Assembly: GCA_951813045.1 (NCBI GenBank)
Contig: CATOTF010000001.1
Location: 1-64,000 of the forward strand
DNA length: 64,000 nt
Source of the DNA: an uncultured Rhizobiaceae bacterium
Lineage (GTDB): Bacteria; Pseudomonadota; Alphaproteobacteria; Rhizobiales; Rhizobiaceae
Direction: 5' to 3'
Shown: positions 8,250 through 17,247 of the stretch, one piece after another
How the letters are laid out: each line of letters starts with the position of its first letter
Position numbering within the stretch: position 1 is the first letter of the stretch
Program-made: the position numbers and the translations under genes
Notes under the pieces: model-generated
Database searches by the model: none
What the model was told of the DNA's origin: nothing
The model's input: the letters and a program-made list of their open reading frames with translations, nothing else

Positions 8250-9335
8250 ATGCGGGGATTGGACGAGACATCTGGCTCCTTGTTTTCCTATATTGATTTG
8301 GAGGAGCGGGTTCGGCCGGATCATCCGTTGCGGACCATCCGGCACCTCGTTGATGATGCGCTTTCATCGATGGATGATTTGTTCAGCGATAGCTATTCAG
8401 ACATGGGCCGCCCGTCGATTGCTCCAGAGAGGCTGCTGCGGGCACTTTTGTTGCAGGTGTTTTATTCGATCCGCTCTGAGCGGCAATTGATGGAGAAACT
8501 GGATTACAACCTTCTGTTTCGTTGGTTTGTCGGGCTTGGGATTGATGATCAGGTGTGGGTGCCGACAGTCTTTAGCAAGAACCGTGACCGGCTACTGGCT
8601 GGCGATGTGGCGCATGTTTTTCTCAAGGCGATTGTGGGACACGCAACCGTCAGACCACTGCTGTCAGATGAGCATTTCTCGGTCGACGGCCCACTGATTG
8701 AGGCCTGGGCGTCGATGAAGAGTTTTCGTCCGATGAATGGTGAGGACGGTGCTGGGGATGGCGGCGGCGGGCGCAATGGTGAGCGTAACTTTCATGGCTC
8801 AAAGCGCACCAACGCTACTCATCGTTCAACCAGTGACGGCGAAGCACGGCTTTACAAGAAAGGCGCCGGCAAGGAGGCAAAGCTATGTTTCATGGGGCAT
8901 GGTCTGATGGAAAACCGTCACGGGCTGATTGTCGATGCAGCCACGACACAGGCGGATGGTCATGGCGAGCGCAATGCCGCGTTGCACATGATCGAGCCGC
9001 GAGCAGACCGGCCTGGGCGAATAACCCTTGGCGGTGACAAGGGGTATGATATACCCGACTTTGTCAATGAATTGCGCTCGATGAATGTCACGCCCCATGT
9101 GGCGGCGAAGGACAAGCACTCGGCTATTGACGGGCGCACCACGTGCCATGCGGGCTATCGCGTCAGCCAGCGGATCAGAAAGCGCATTGAGGAGGTCTTC
9201 GGCTGGGCCAAGACCATTGGCGGCATGGCCAAGACAAAGCATCGCGGTCTTGAGAAGGTCGGCTGGCAATTCACTTTCACCATGGCCGCCTACAATTTGA
9301 TCCGGTTGCCCAGGCTTTTGGGGCACAGCCCATGA
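8250..9335 (+). CDS. IS5-family transposase
   Basis: 361 residues from ATG 8250, which is preceded by GGAGG at 8240-8244. It has the N-terminal Tnp domain (HPLRTIRHLVDDAL, GRPSIAPERLLRALLLQ) and a DDE core: Asp in FSVDGPLIEAW, Asp in LGGDKGYDIPD and Glu in RIEEVFGWAKT. A Gly-rich linker lies near residues 168-175. Its stop overlaps the ATG of the passenger gene by four bases. The copy appears intact and may be active. Confidence 0.92.
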   Translation: MRGLDETSGSLFSYIDLEERVRPDHPLRTIRHLVDDALSSMDDLFSDSYSDMGRPSIAPERLLRALLLQVFYSIRSERQLMEKLDYNLLFRWFVGLGIDDQVWVPTVFSKNRDRLLAGDVAHVFLKAIVGHATVRPLLSDEHFSVDGPLIEAWASMKSFRPMNGEDGAGDGGGGRNGERNFHGSKRTNATHRSTSDGEARLYKKGAGKEAKLCFMGHGLMENRHGLIVDAATTQADGHGERNAALHMIEPRADRPGRITLGGDKGYDIPDFVNELRSMNVTPHVAAKDKHSAIDGRTTCHAGYRVSQRIRKRIEEVFGWAKTIGGMAKTKHRGLEKVGWQFTFTMAAYNLIRLPRLLGHSP

Positions 9336-9655
9336 GCGCGTGCCAGTTGATCGGACAATGGCGGATCACATCATCTGATCTGTGGGATAACGAGCATCTC
9401 GACTTGTGCGGTCCGGCCATGATGACAATCAGTGAGGGTGGTCACGGCGAAATCGCCTTCGGTGCCATGCAGGCAAGCCTCAACGTCGAATACAGTCAAA
9501 CAATGGTGTTCTTCATATGGGCGGGCTTTGACGAAATGGACGAGGTCACCGGATCAGGAAATGCCGAGCTCCTTGATGACGGCAAACTGGAAATCGAATT
9601 TGCATACCACAACGGCGATGAGGCAACTTTGATCGCAAAACGGCAAGGAAAATAA
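9332..9655 (+). CDS. IS passenger protein of unknown function
   Basis: 107 residues: LIGQWRI and WDNEHLDLCGPAMMTI near the start, then alternating short beta-like segments and an acidic second half. Small proteins with a similar GQWRI...LWD...DL opening are, as far as I recall, seen near transposase genes, but no function is known to me. It lies inside the inverted repeats, starts on the transposase stop (ATGA) and ends one base before the right repeat. It is therefore carried and co-translated with the transposase. It may regulate transposition or be a host-interacting cargo. Confidence 0.75.
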   Translation: MSACQLIGQWRITSSDLWDNEHLDLCGPAMMTISEGGHGEIAFGAMQASLNVEYSQTMVFFIWAGFDEMDEVTGSGNAELLDDGKLEIEFAYHNGDEATLIAKRQGK

Positions 9656-9885
9656 ACTTTTTCAGCAGCCTGCTAGGACGTTCTTGTGCCCCCAATTGCA
9701 AGATATCCAGAAGCCGGGCGTCTATGCTCAATTCACCCGAACACTCTTTTTCCGCCATCAAGATGGCGTCCGCTCGAACCAGAAATTTATTCCTATTGGT
9801 ATTAGGACTAAGTTCTTCGGTCGTCTGCCTGGCGGCGGCGAGAGTACGTGTTGAGGCTTTTTACACTGGATTGTAGATATGTCGT

Positions 9886-10858
9886 TACTCGCGGGACATT
9901 TCCATTAACCTGCCAGAAATGGGAAGAAGGAGATGTTCATGAACAAGGATCAACGCGAGATTCAGCGCAAACTACGTATTTTACGGCACGCTGAAGAGAC
10001 TGGACACATCAACAAGACCTGTCGCTACTACGGCGTCGGCAGAAGCAGATTCTATCGATGGCGGGATGCTTATCGAAAGCGCGGTGAAGAAGGCCTCATA
10101 AATCGACTGCCTATCCCTAAATGACATGCCAACCGGACGCCCATCGAAGTGGAGGAGAAAGTTCTCCATCTGCGCAAGAAGTATCACCTCGGACCTATGC
10201 GGATTGTCTGGTATCTGGCTCGCTACCACGACATCAAAATATCCGATGCTACGGTCTCTCGGATGCTCACGCGCCACGGTGTCAATCGGTTGCCGCGTGG
10301 CACGCGCTTACGGAAGATCCACACGAAGCGCTACAACAAACAGGTTCCCGGTCACCATATTCAAATGGACGTTAAGTTCCTGACGTTTAAAGGCGAAAAC
10401 GGTGAGAAGGTTCGTCGTTTCCAGTCCACCGCCATCGACGATGCAACCCGAGTTCGGGCGCTCAAGATCTACGAGAAACACACACAGGTCAGTGCCATAG
10501 ACTTCGTGGATCACATTATCGAAAAATTCCCCTTCCGCATCTGTGAAATCAGGACCGATAACGGTCATGAATTCCAGGCGAAATTCCATTGGCACGTTGA
10601 GGACCAGGGGATACGCCACGCTTACATAAAACGCGGCACGCCTCAGTTGAACGGCAAGGTCGAGCGATCTCATAGGTTCGACCTGCAGGAATTCTATCAA
10701 CTCCTCAGCTACAAAGGGGATGTGGATCTCGAAGCAAAACTGGAAGAATGGGGACGTTTTTACAACTTCGCAAGACCTCACGGCGCATTCAATGGAAAGA
10801 CCCCTTACGAAGCCCTCCGGGAGAAGTTATAATCATACCGTGCGATGTCCCACGAGTA
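9886..10858 (+). mobile_element. IS481-family element
   Basis: Imperfect inverted ends TACTCGCGGGACAT (9886-9899) and, inverted, TACTCGTGGGACAT (10845-10858) surround a single transposase gene. The true tips may extend a few bases outside these. No clear target duplication was found. Confidence 0.7.
9933..10832 (+). pseudogene. IS481-family transposase with one in-frame stop
   Basis: The first part (63 residues) has the helix-turn-helix of the family (TCRYYGVGRSRFYRWRDAY). An in-frame TGA at 10122-10124 follows PIPK, and the same frame continues (HANRTPIEVEEKVLHLRK...) to 10832. The rest carries a complete rve core: Asp in IQMDVKFL, Asp in RTDNGHEF and Glu in LNGKVERSHR. Only one codon separates it from a full-length gene of about 300 residues, so inactivation looks recent. 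Reinitiation at 10149 would give only the catalytic part. Confidence 0.88.
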
Positions 10859-10917
10859 CCCGCAGCTTACAAACCTGCTTTGTAACAAACCTCGGAAACC
10901 TTCGCGTCACCCCCTGG

Positions 10918-10995
10918 GCTGCTTCAAACTAAACGCAACATGGGCCTCACTGAACTTCGATGCTTTCATAGAACTCTCCTTGTCCCCCAAATGAG
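10918..10995 (-). pseudogene. IS3-family OrfA, N-terminal remnant
   Basis: From ATG 10969 the minus strand reads MKASKFSEAHVAFSLKQP and then a stop. The opening matches the start of IS3-family OrfA proteins (MKxSKFSExQxAFxLKQ). An AAGGAG site and an IS-end-like TCTCATTTGGGGGACAAGG lie upstream. Only about 20 codons survive, directly beyond the right end of the IS481 element. Confidence 0.6.
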
Positions 10996-11398
10996 ACCAT
11001 AAATGGAAAATTCCTGCAATAATTGGTTCGAATTGTTGGGGGCGGTTCAGTAGGTGCGGCAACAAAATTGGTTTGCCACCTCAACCCCGTTAACCATAAT
11101 GAATACAATTGGGTGCAATTCTTCTTTATTTAGTCAAGTAAGGGCCAATAGACAGTATTCTAATAAAGTTGATGATTGCCGCTCAGGACGTCTACTGATC
11201 GTAACTTGATGAATTATTTGGATATTCAATAGTATATTGGAACAATTTAAATGGGCGGACAGGAATTAAGTGCGGTTCTATCGCCCATAAAAAATGCTAT
11301 CAAACTCTCAGATATCAACCCAAAAACCTAGTGAAGTATTGATTTTACCTTACATTTCGGGTTGAAGGTCCTATTCTAAGGGACGATAAGGACGCGTA
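10996..11398. other. Gene-free AT-rich stretch before the polysaccharide genes
   Basis: No coding region is seen. It presumably holds the promoter of the UDP-sugar dehydrogenase gene at 11399. I could not single out a convincing -35/-10 pair. Confidence 0.4.
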
Positions 11399-12790
11399 AT
11401 GACAGATTCATATGAGGCCAAGACATCGTCTGTTATCAATGGAGGCACTGGTATGAATGAAACATCAATTGGTTTTGAAAATCAGCCAGTTCATCAGATG
11501 AGACAGTTCAACACCATTGGCGTTATGGGCCTTGGTTATGTCGGCATTCCGTTGATGATGGCGATATCGGAAAAAGGAGCAAATGCTCTTGGCTTCGACA
11601 TTCTTCAACACCGCGTGGACCAGTTGAATGAAGGTCAGTCGTACCTGAATACGTTTAGTGATGCTGACATTAAAACCCATTTGGATACTAAGCGGTTTCA
11701 GGCAACAACAGACATGAGCCGCCTGTCAGAGTGCGATGCTATTTTGATCTGTGTCCCAACACCGCTGAACAACCATCGCGAACCCAATCTGGATTATGTT
11801 ATTGCTTCAACGGAGGCGATTGCAGAACATCTGAAACCCGGGCAGTTGGTTGTTCTGGAATCAACCACATTTCCGGGAACGACAGACGGTCCGGTCAAAG
11901 AGATACTGGAACGAAACGGCCTCAAATGCGGTACGGATTTCTTCCTGGCGTATTCGCCCGAACGGGAAGACCCCGGTAATATCAATTTTTCCACCAGTTC
12001 AATTCCCAAAGTCGTTGGTGGTGTCGACCAAGCCTCCACAATGCAGGCTACAATCCTTTATCAGCGGTTTATCAATCAGGTCGTGACAGTGTCTTCATCA
12101 AGGGTTGCCGAAGCTGTTAAGCTGACAGAGAACATCTATCGGGCCGTCAATATCGGATTGGTTAATGAACTGAAGATGGTTTTCGACCAGATGGATATTG
12201 ACGCATGGGAAGTCATCGACGGTGCCGCCACAAAACCATTTGGCTTTAGCGCGTTTTACCCCGGTCCCGGTTGGGGTGGGCACTGCATTCCGATTGACCC
12301 GTTCTATCTGACATGGAAAGCGCGAGAATATGGCGTTTCATCCAAGTTCATTGAACTTGCTGGTGATATCAATGACCGGATGCCCGACTATGTGGTGGAA
12401 CGGACAGCCCTTGCTCTCGATAAGGTGGAAGGCAAAGGTCTTCGCAACTCAAAAGGACTTATCGTGGGCATGGCCTATAAGTCGAATGTTGACGATGTAC
12501 GGGAAAGCCCTGCGCTTGAAGTCATGTCGCGCCTGTTGGACCGACACGTCAATGTTTCCTATCACGACCCGTTCATTCCAGAGTTTGTGGATGATGAACA
12601 CGGATTGGGTGCCCATAAATCGGTGCCACTTGATGCCAAGACACTTGAAAAATTCGACTTTGTCGTAATTTGCACAAGTCACAAAGGTATCGACTGGGAA
12701 AGCCTCGTTCGCAACAGCAAGATCGTGGTTGATAGCCGTAACGCGACCAAACAGGTCGTCAACTTCCGTGATCGGATTTATAAGGCATAA
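11399..12790 (+). CDS. wbpA: UDP-N-acetylglucosamine 6-dehydrogenase (WbpA-like)
   Basis: 463 residues. It has the NAD-binding loop GLGYVG (44-49), the middle-domain signature VKLTENIYRAVNI with the catalytic Lys, and catalytic Cys296 in GWGGHCIPIDP. LAYSPEREDPGN and AYKSNVDDVRESP are typical of UDP-N-acetyl-sugar 6-dehydrogenases, which oxidise C6 of the sugar nucleotide to a uronic acid using two NAD+. A second ATG at 11453 follows a better GGAGG and would remove 18 residues. The neighbours (oxidoreductase, aminotransferase) are the next steps of the Pseudomonas WbpA-WbpB-WbpE route to UDP-GlcNAc(3NH2)A. WecC (ManNAc) specificity is the alternative. Confidence 0.85.
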   Translation: MTDSYEAKTSSVINGGTGMNETSIGFENQPVHQMRQFNTIGVMGLGYVGIPLMMAISEKGANALGFDILQHRVDQLNEGQSYLNTFSDADIKTHLDTKRFQATTDMSRLSECDAILICVPTPLNNHREPNLDYVIASTEAIAEHLKPGQLVVLESTTFPGTTDGPVKEILERNGLKCGTDFFLAYSPEREDPGNINFSTSSIPKVVGGVDQASTMQATILYQRFINQVVTVSSSRVAEAVKLTENIYRAVNIGLVNELKMVFDQMDIDAWEVIDGAATKPFGFSAFYPGPGWGGHCIPIDPFYLTWKAREYGVSSKFIELAGDINDRMPDYVVERTALALDKVEGKGLRNSKGLIVGMAYKSNVDDVRESPALEVMSRLLDRHVNVSYHDPFIPEFVDDEHGLGAHKSVPLDAKTLEKFDFVVICTSHKGIDWESLVRNSKIVVDSRNATKQVVNFRDRIYKA

Positions 12791-12889
12791 ATTAAACAGC
12801 CTGGAAAATCGGGTTGAAGAAACTGGCCCTGCACAAACAGCGTTGCAGAGGCATTTTCACTAACATCAAGTTCCAACGGAGTATTCAAT

Positions 12890-13864
12890 TTGTTACATCT
12901 GCCTAAAGTAGCCGTGCTCGGCTGCGGTTATTGGGGCAAGAACCTCGTTCGAAATTTCTCAGAACTGGGTGCGCTCAAGTCTATTTCCGACCCAATGGAA
13001 GCGAATACCAAGCCCCTGTGCGAAAACTTCAATGTTCCCGCTGTGAGCCTGGACGAGGTATTGGCTGATCCGGATGTTGCCGGCGTTGCAATTGCCGCGC
13101 CTGCTCCTCTTCATGCAGAACTCGCGATTAAAAGCATGGAAGCCGGCAAGCATGTTATGGTTGAAAAACCGATCGCCATGTCACGCGCTGAAGCGCGCAG
13201 CATGATCGACAAGGCCAGTGAGCGTGAGCGCATTTTGATGGTTGGGCATTTGCTGAACTATCACAGCGGCTTCCTCAAAGTCGTTGAACTAGTTGAAAGC
13301 GGCGTAGCGGGAAAATTGCAGAGGATTTACTCCAATCGCCTCAGCTTCGGTAAGGTGCGGGTGGAAGAGAATGTTTTGTGGAGCTTTGCACCGCATGACC
13401 TTTCCATGATTTTGCGTCTTGCCGGTGGTAAGTTGCCGAATGAAATTTCGGCGAGCGGCAGCTCGCATGTTTCAGATGGTATCGTTGATTTTTGCCATGT
13501 CCATATGACATTTGACAATGATCTCTCAGCCCACACATTTGTCAGCTGGCTTCACCCTTTCAAGGAACAGAAACTCGTCGTTATCGGTGAAGATGCGATG
13601 ATCGTGTTTGATGACACCCAGCCAGTCGATCAAAAAGTGGCGGTATACGAACATAAGGCCGGTATCGTTGACGGCCAACCTGTGCTCGACAAGGCAATCG
13701 GAAAATTTCAAAACCTTCAACCGACCGAGCCGCTCAAGAACGAATGCCTGTCGTTTCTCAATGCGATGCATGATGGTCGGGAGATTTACACCGACGGCGA
13801 AGAAGGATTGCGCGTTCTTGAAGTCCTGTCGCGGGCCGATGACGCCATGAAGCGCGGCAGCTAA
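12890..13864 (+). CDS. Gfo/Idh/MocA oxidoreductase, WlbA/WbpB-like
   Basis: 324 residues from a TTG start preceded by CGGAG. It has an N-terminal Rossmann fold with GCGYWG (11-16), the EKPIAMS motif with the conserved Lys near residue 95, and an alpha/beta C-terminal domain. In the 3-amino-uronic-acid pathway such an enzyme oxidises the sugar-nucleotide 3-OH to a ketone with NAD+, ready for transamination. It lies 99 bases after the UDP-sugar dehydrogenase gene and converges on the aminotransferase gene. Confidence 0.82.
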   Translation: MLHLPKVAVLGCGYWGKNLVRNFSELGALKSISDPMEANTKPLCENFNVPAVSLDEVLADPDVAGVAIAAPAPLHAELAIKSMEAGKHVMVEKPIAMSRAEARSMIDKASERERILMVGHLLNYHSGFLKVVELVESGVAGKLQRIYSNRLSFGKVRVEENVLWSFAPHDLSMILRLAGGKLPNEISASGSSHVSDGIVDFCHVHMTFDNDLSAHTFVSWLHPFKEQKLVVIGEDAMIVFDDTQPVDQKVAVYEHKAGIVDGQPVLDKAIGKFQNLQPTEPLKNECLSFLNAMHDGREIYTDGEEGLRVLEVLSRADDAMKRGS

Positions 13865-13923
13865 AACACATTAATTTTAATGCGGGTCGGTGAAACGCCG
13901 CTCAGCTTTAAACCTCTAAAGGT

Positions 13924-13961
13924 CCGTCGCGCTTATTCGGAAGACCGAACAAACGCGACGG
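13924..13961. terminator. Bidirectional terminator-like hairpin
   Basis: CCGTCGCG (13924-13931) pairs with CGCGACGG (13954-13961), with a further TTCGG/CCGAA pair inside. It stands between two convergent genes. Confidence 0.65.
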
Positions 13962-13968
13962 TAAATTG

Positions 13969-15099
13969 TTAAACCGAAGCCTTCACGCTTTCGATTATGT
14001 GGTTTTGTGATTCCTGATCGAGATAAGGATGCATCGGCAAGCTCACAACATTCTGCGCCAGACGGTCTGTAACCGGAAGGCCATTTCCAGCCACCGAATA
14101 TTTCTTATATGCGGTCTGTTGGTGGAGCGGTTTAGCGTAATACACTGCCGTTGGAACGTTTTTCTCTTTCAGAGCCGCCTGAAACTCATCGCGGTTTTCA
14201 ACGGTAAGCGTATATTGTGCCCAGGTTGATACGTAACCGTCTGGCATGGCAGGGGTCGTGACCACGCCTTCCAGTCCTTCGGCATAACGCCTGGCAATCA
14301 CGTTCCGCTTTTCGATTTCTTCCCCAAAAATCGCAATCTTCTCGATCAGGATTGCGGCCTGAAGCGTATCGAGCCGGGCATTCATCCCGATCACCACATT
14401 GTCGTATTTATCGCTTCCCTTGCCGTGAACTCTAATGGAACGCAGCCTGTCAGCGTGTTCGCTATCGTTTGTCAGCAAGGCGCCCCCGTCACCATAGCAA
14501 CCCAGCGGCTTTGCCGGGAAGAAGCTGGTGGTGACCACGTCGGCCAAATGGCCCGCCTGTTTGCCTTCAAAGGTTGAACCAAATCCCTGAGCAGCATCCG
14601 CCACCAGCTTTAGCCCGTGCTTATCGGCAATCTTTTTGATCGCGGGGTAATCGGCTATCAGACCAAACAGGTCGACTGCAATGATAACCGCGGGTTGCAG
14701 TTTGCCTTCGCGCTTTACTTCTTCGATGGCGAGTTCCAACTGTTCCGGGTCCATGTTGAATGTGTCGGGAAGAATATCCACAAACACAACTTCAGCACCC
14801 AAACAGGCGACGGCTTCAGCGGTTGAGGCAAACGTAAAACTTGGAACGAAAACCACTTGGCCTGGTCCAATGCCCCAGGCCATTAGGGGCATGATCAAAG
14901 CATCTGTTCCGTTGGAACATGTGACGGCCTGGCTGGTTTCCCCAAATTTACACAGGTCTTTTTCGAACGCGGCAATTTCCGGTCCCATAATATATTTGCC
15001 GTGATTGAGCACTTGCTTAATTGCATCATCGATACGCGATCCAAGATACTCTTGCTGGGCGGCAAGATCGATGAACTGAATGGGCTTGCCAATTGCCAT
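13969..15099 (-). CDS. DegT/DnrJ/EryC1 sugar aminotransferase (WbpE-like)
   Basis: 376 residues, fold type I PLP enzyme. Substrate-side motifs CSNGTDAL and VPSFTFAST are followed by DAAQGFGS. Lys197 in FFPAKPLGCYGDGG is the PLP-binding residue. It transfers an amino group, usually from glutamate, to a keto sugar nucleotide. With the dehydrogenase and oxidoreductase next door the likely product is UDP-2-acetamido-3-amino-2,3-dideoxy-glucuronic acid, whose 3-amino group would need an acyltransferase. The only candidate in the window is the LpxD-like gene at 3158-4108. It converges on the oxidoreductase gene. Confidence 0.88.
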   Translation of the reverse strand: MAIGKPIQFIDLAAQQEYLGSRIDDAIKQVLNHGKYIMGPEIAAFEKDLCKFGETSQAVTCSNGTDALIMPLMAWGIGPGQVVFVPSFTFASTAEAVACLGAEVVFVDILPDTFNMDPEQLELAIEEVKREGKLQPAVIIAVDLFGLIADYPAIKKIADKHGLKLVADAAQGFGSTFEGKQAGHLADVVTTSFFPAKPLGCYGDGGALLTNDSEHADRLRSIRVHGKGSDKYDNVVIGMNARLDTLQAAILIEKIAIFGEEIEKRNVIARRYAEGLEGVVTTPAMPDGYVSTWAQYTLTVENRDEFQAALKEKNVPTAVYYAKPLHQQTAYKKYSVAGNGLPVTDRLAQNVVSLPMHPYLDQESQNHIIESVKASV

Positions 15100-15212
15100 G
15101 ATATTGTTCTCTTTTCTTTTTGAAGATTTAGCGCATCGTTTAGTACAACTTCAGTGAGTGGGCAACCTGATATTTCTATACGCGACCAGGAAGATAAATT
15201 GTTGCTATTGGG

Positions 15213-15540
15213 GTGACTTTGGAACTCTTGAATGAGATCGGCAGAGTGTTCAACAAGTACCCGTTCTTTGGTAGCAAGCAGATAGCAGTCCATTTTGCCT
15301 CGCGAAGGGTTTTGTGTTGGCCACCATCGTGTCCAATACTAAATGCGACTCACAGGGCTGAAAACTTTCTACAAAGTACTCAACACCAGCAAGAAACATC
15401 CGAAGCATCCGGTGTACCCGTATTTGCTTCGAATGTTGCCAACCACTCAACCGTGCTGCTGCATTCATCATACAGATCGCGGCAGTCAAGGCGGATTCAA
15501 CCGGTCGTCCCAATGGTTGGATTATATCTTATATTAAAAG
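15213..15540 (+). pseudogene. IS3-family OrfB remnant with frameshifts and an internal deletion
   Basis: Successive frames give NKYPFFGSKQIAV, then NTSKKHPKHPVYPYLLR, then HHTDRGSQGGFNRSSQ. All are recognisable pieces of an IS3-family integrase core in the right order, but the catalytic middle between the second and third is missing. Nothing here could be functional. Confidence 0.7.
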
Positions 15541-15640
15541 TTCGTCCAATGCTTCAGCCGGTGTTTTCCAGCCGAGCGTTTTGCGGGGCCGTCTGTTTAG
15601 TGTGAACGCGAAGGCTTCCAACTCATCTGGCGCAACGCAT
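15529..15640 (-). pseudogene. IS30-family transposase, C-terminal fragment
   Basis: The minus strand reads DELEAFAFTLNRRPRKTLGW and on to KTPAEALDELL before a stop. LNxRPRKTLGxKTPAE is the hallmark tail of IS30-family transposases. No upstream part of the gene is present, as the metallophosphoesterase gene begins its 3' end at 15733. Confidence 0.8.
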
Positions 15641-15732
15641 GGCAAACCCGTGACCAAGTCACAGCGGACCTGTTCCAATACATCAACGGCTTCTACAACA
15701 GTCGTCGAAAACACTCAGCGATATGAGGAATA

Positions 15733-16941
15733 TCACCAATCAAGTTCGAACGAAAAACGAGTTAAACGAGAACAGGATGCGGAATTAATACGGGACAAGT
15801 CCACTTCCCCGTACCAACCGTGTGGGCTCCGGCCACGTTGCGGTTGCAACATTACCGTAAGCTTTTGGTTTTTGCCCGAGAGACCAAGCCAGAACGGCTC
15901 GTGTTGGCCATCGTCAGAGCTGGCGCTCAAAAGTGTTTGCCGTTGACCCGTTGATCTATTCGAAGTTGTACCGCTAATTCTCAATGCAGAAATTGTGGGT
16001 GTTAAATTTCCGGCCCCATGGACACCCACCAGAGGTGCTGATTGCGCGCCGTACGATAGCGTCATCCATTCACTGCTTGGCGGCAGATTTAAAGGCCATG
16101 AAAGACGCTCACGAATATCACCTTGAGTGTCCATGACTTGATACCGCATTCCATCACTGTCCAAAGCGACCTGAAGAGCGTGGAGGTATTCAATTCCTTC
16201 TGGCATTCTATGAGCTGTGCCAGCACCTGCTGTTGTTACCTGCAGAACACCATCGTGCACCTGTACATCGAAAGCGAGGATATGGCTACACAGGTAGGCG
16301 AAAACGCCTTGGTCTTTCAAAATGCTCCAGAAGGCATCTGCATATTCCGCGCCGATATTGCGGCCATAATTGCCAGCAAATCCATTGACTGTGAAAACAG
16401 GGTGATGACCAACAACAAATTTCCATTTGGCATCAGCATTGGCTCTTAGCGTGGCTTCTAACCATTCCGTTTCGAGATGGCCTTCCCCGCCGATTTTACT
16501 CCATAGCGTGTGAACAAAAACAAGGAGCAAGTCACCTTGGCGAACGAAATAGGATAGCCCTTCTTGTTCAGGCGCACCATTACGCGGCAGATAGGAAAGG
16601 ACTTCTCCAAAAACGCGCTCGCTCATCTGGCTATATGTCGTGTGATTGCCCGTGGAATTGTAAAGCGGAATGGCCTTCCTATCGAGCCATGCCATTTCGT
16701 GATTCAGCCAATAATCCCATTGCTTGCGCAATTCTGCTTCATCGTTTGTCAGGCCAATAATTTCATCACCCAGAAAAACGATAAATTCAGGCGCAGGGTT
16801 CAAACGTGCAATAACTGAATTGACAGCCGCATGGGTTTTCTCATGCGGTGCATCACGAACACCCGAACAGCTATCACCATATAGAACAAACTGGTGGCCA
16901 GAGCCGATTGGTAATAGGGCTGGTATCGCTTTTGCAGTCAT
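15733..16941 (-). CDS. Metallophosphoesterase with an extra C-terminal domain
   Basis: 402 residues. The calcineurin-like core is visible in order: YGDSCSG (first Asp), VFLGDEI, GNHTT, VGHHPVF and a later His in CSHILAF. It should hydrolyse a phosphate ester using two metal ions. Residues from about 290 on form a separate beta-rich region of unknown kind (FWLGLSGKNQKLTVMLQ). No signal peptide is clear. The protein stands alone between IS debris and an IS1111-type element, so its substrate cannot be inferred. Confidence 0.8.
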   Translation of the reverse strand: MTAKAIPALLPIGSGHQFVLYGDSCSGVRDAPHEKTHAAVNSVIARLNPAPEFIVFLGDEIIGLTNDEAELRKQWDYWLNHEMAWLDRKAIPLYNSTGNHTTYSQMSERVFGEVLSYLPRNGAPEQEGLSYFVRQGDLLLVFVHTLWSKIGGEGHLETEWLEATLRANADAKWKFVVGHHPVFTVNGFAGNYGRNIGAEYADAFWSILKDQGVFAYLCSHILAFDVQVHDGVLQVTTAGAGTAHRMPEGIEYLHALQVALDSDGMRYQVMDTQGDIRERLSWPLNLPPSSEWMTLSYGAQSAPLVGVHGAGNLTPTISALRISGTTSNRSTGQRQTLLSASSDDGQHEPFWLGLSGKNQKLTVMLQPQRGRSPHGWYGEVDLSRINSASCSRLTRFSFELDW

Positions 16942-17247
16942 TGCGTCTTCCTCAAACCATTGAAAAACAGCCTTGTTAACACGTAGCAGTCGAGAGAGCG
17001 ATGATTCTCAAAGTCGCATAATGAAATATATCGAACAACCATCTGTGAGTGACAGGGTTTTCTTGGTCACTTCATACGTACCCTGGCCATTCAGCACCGT
17101 AGAATCGGATCAGCGATGAATGGCAGCTTTGGTGAAATCTGTAGAGAAATTGAACTGCTGCTCCAACGGCCGCTAATGGGATGTACCGGCTGCTTCACCC
17201 AGCAGGTTAGATTTGTTCTATTTCACCTGCAGAAAAGGAGAAGTAGC

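Larger units (their letters stand above)
8176..9672 (+). mobile_element. IS5-family element carrying a small passenger gene
   Basis: Perfect 17-bp inverted repeats lie at 8176-8192 (CAGGCTGCTGAAAAAGT) and 9656-9672, flanked by CTAG on each side (8172-8175 and 9673-9676). CTAG fits the YTAR duplication of the IS5 subgroup. The left CTAG overlaps the end of the IS630 element, so this element landed at the IS630 border. Both genes between the ends read rightward. Confidence 0.9.

Noticed and set aside
15733-16941. Metallophosphoesterase as part of the sugar-acylation locus
   Set aside because: It is separated from the aminotransferase by IS debris and nothing in its sequence points to a sugar-nucleotide substrate.
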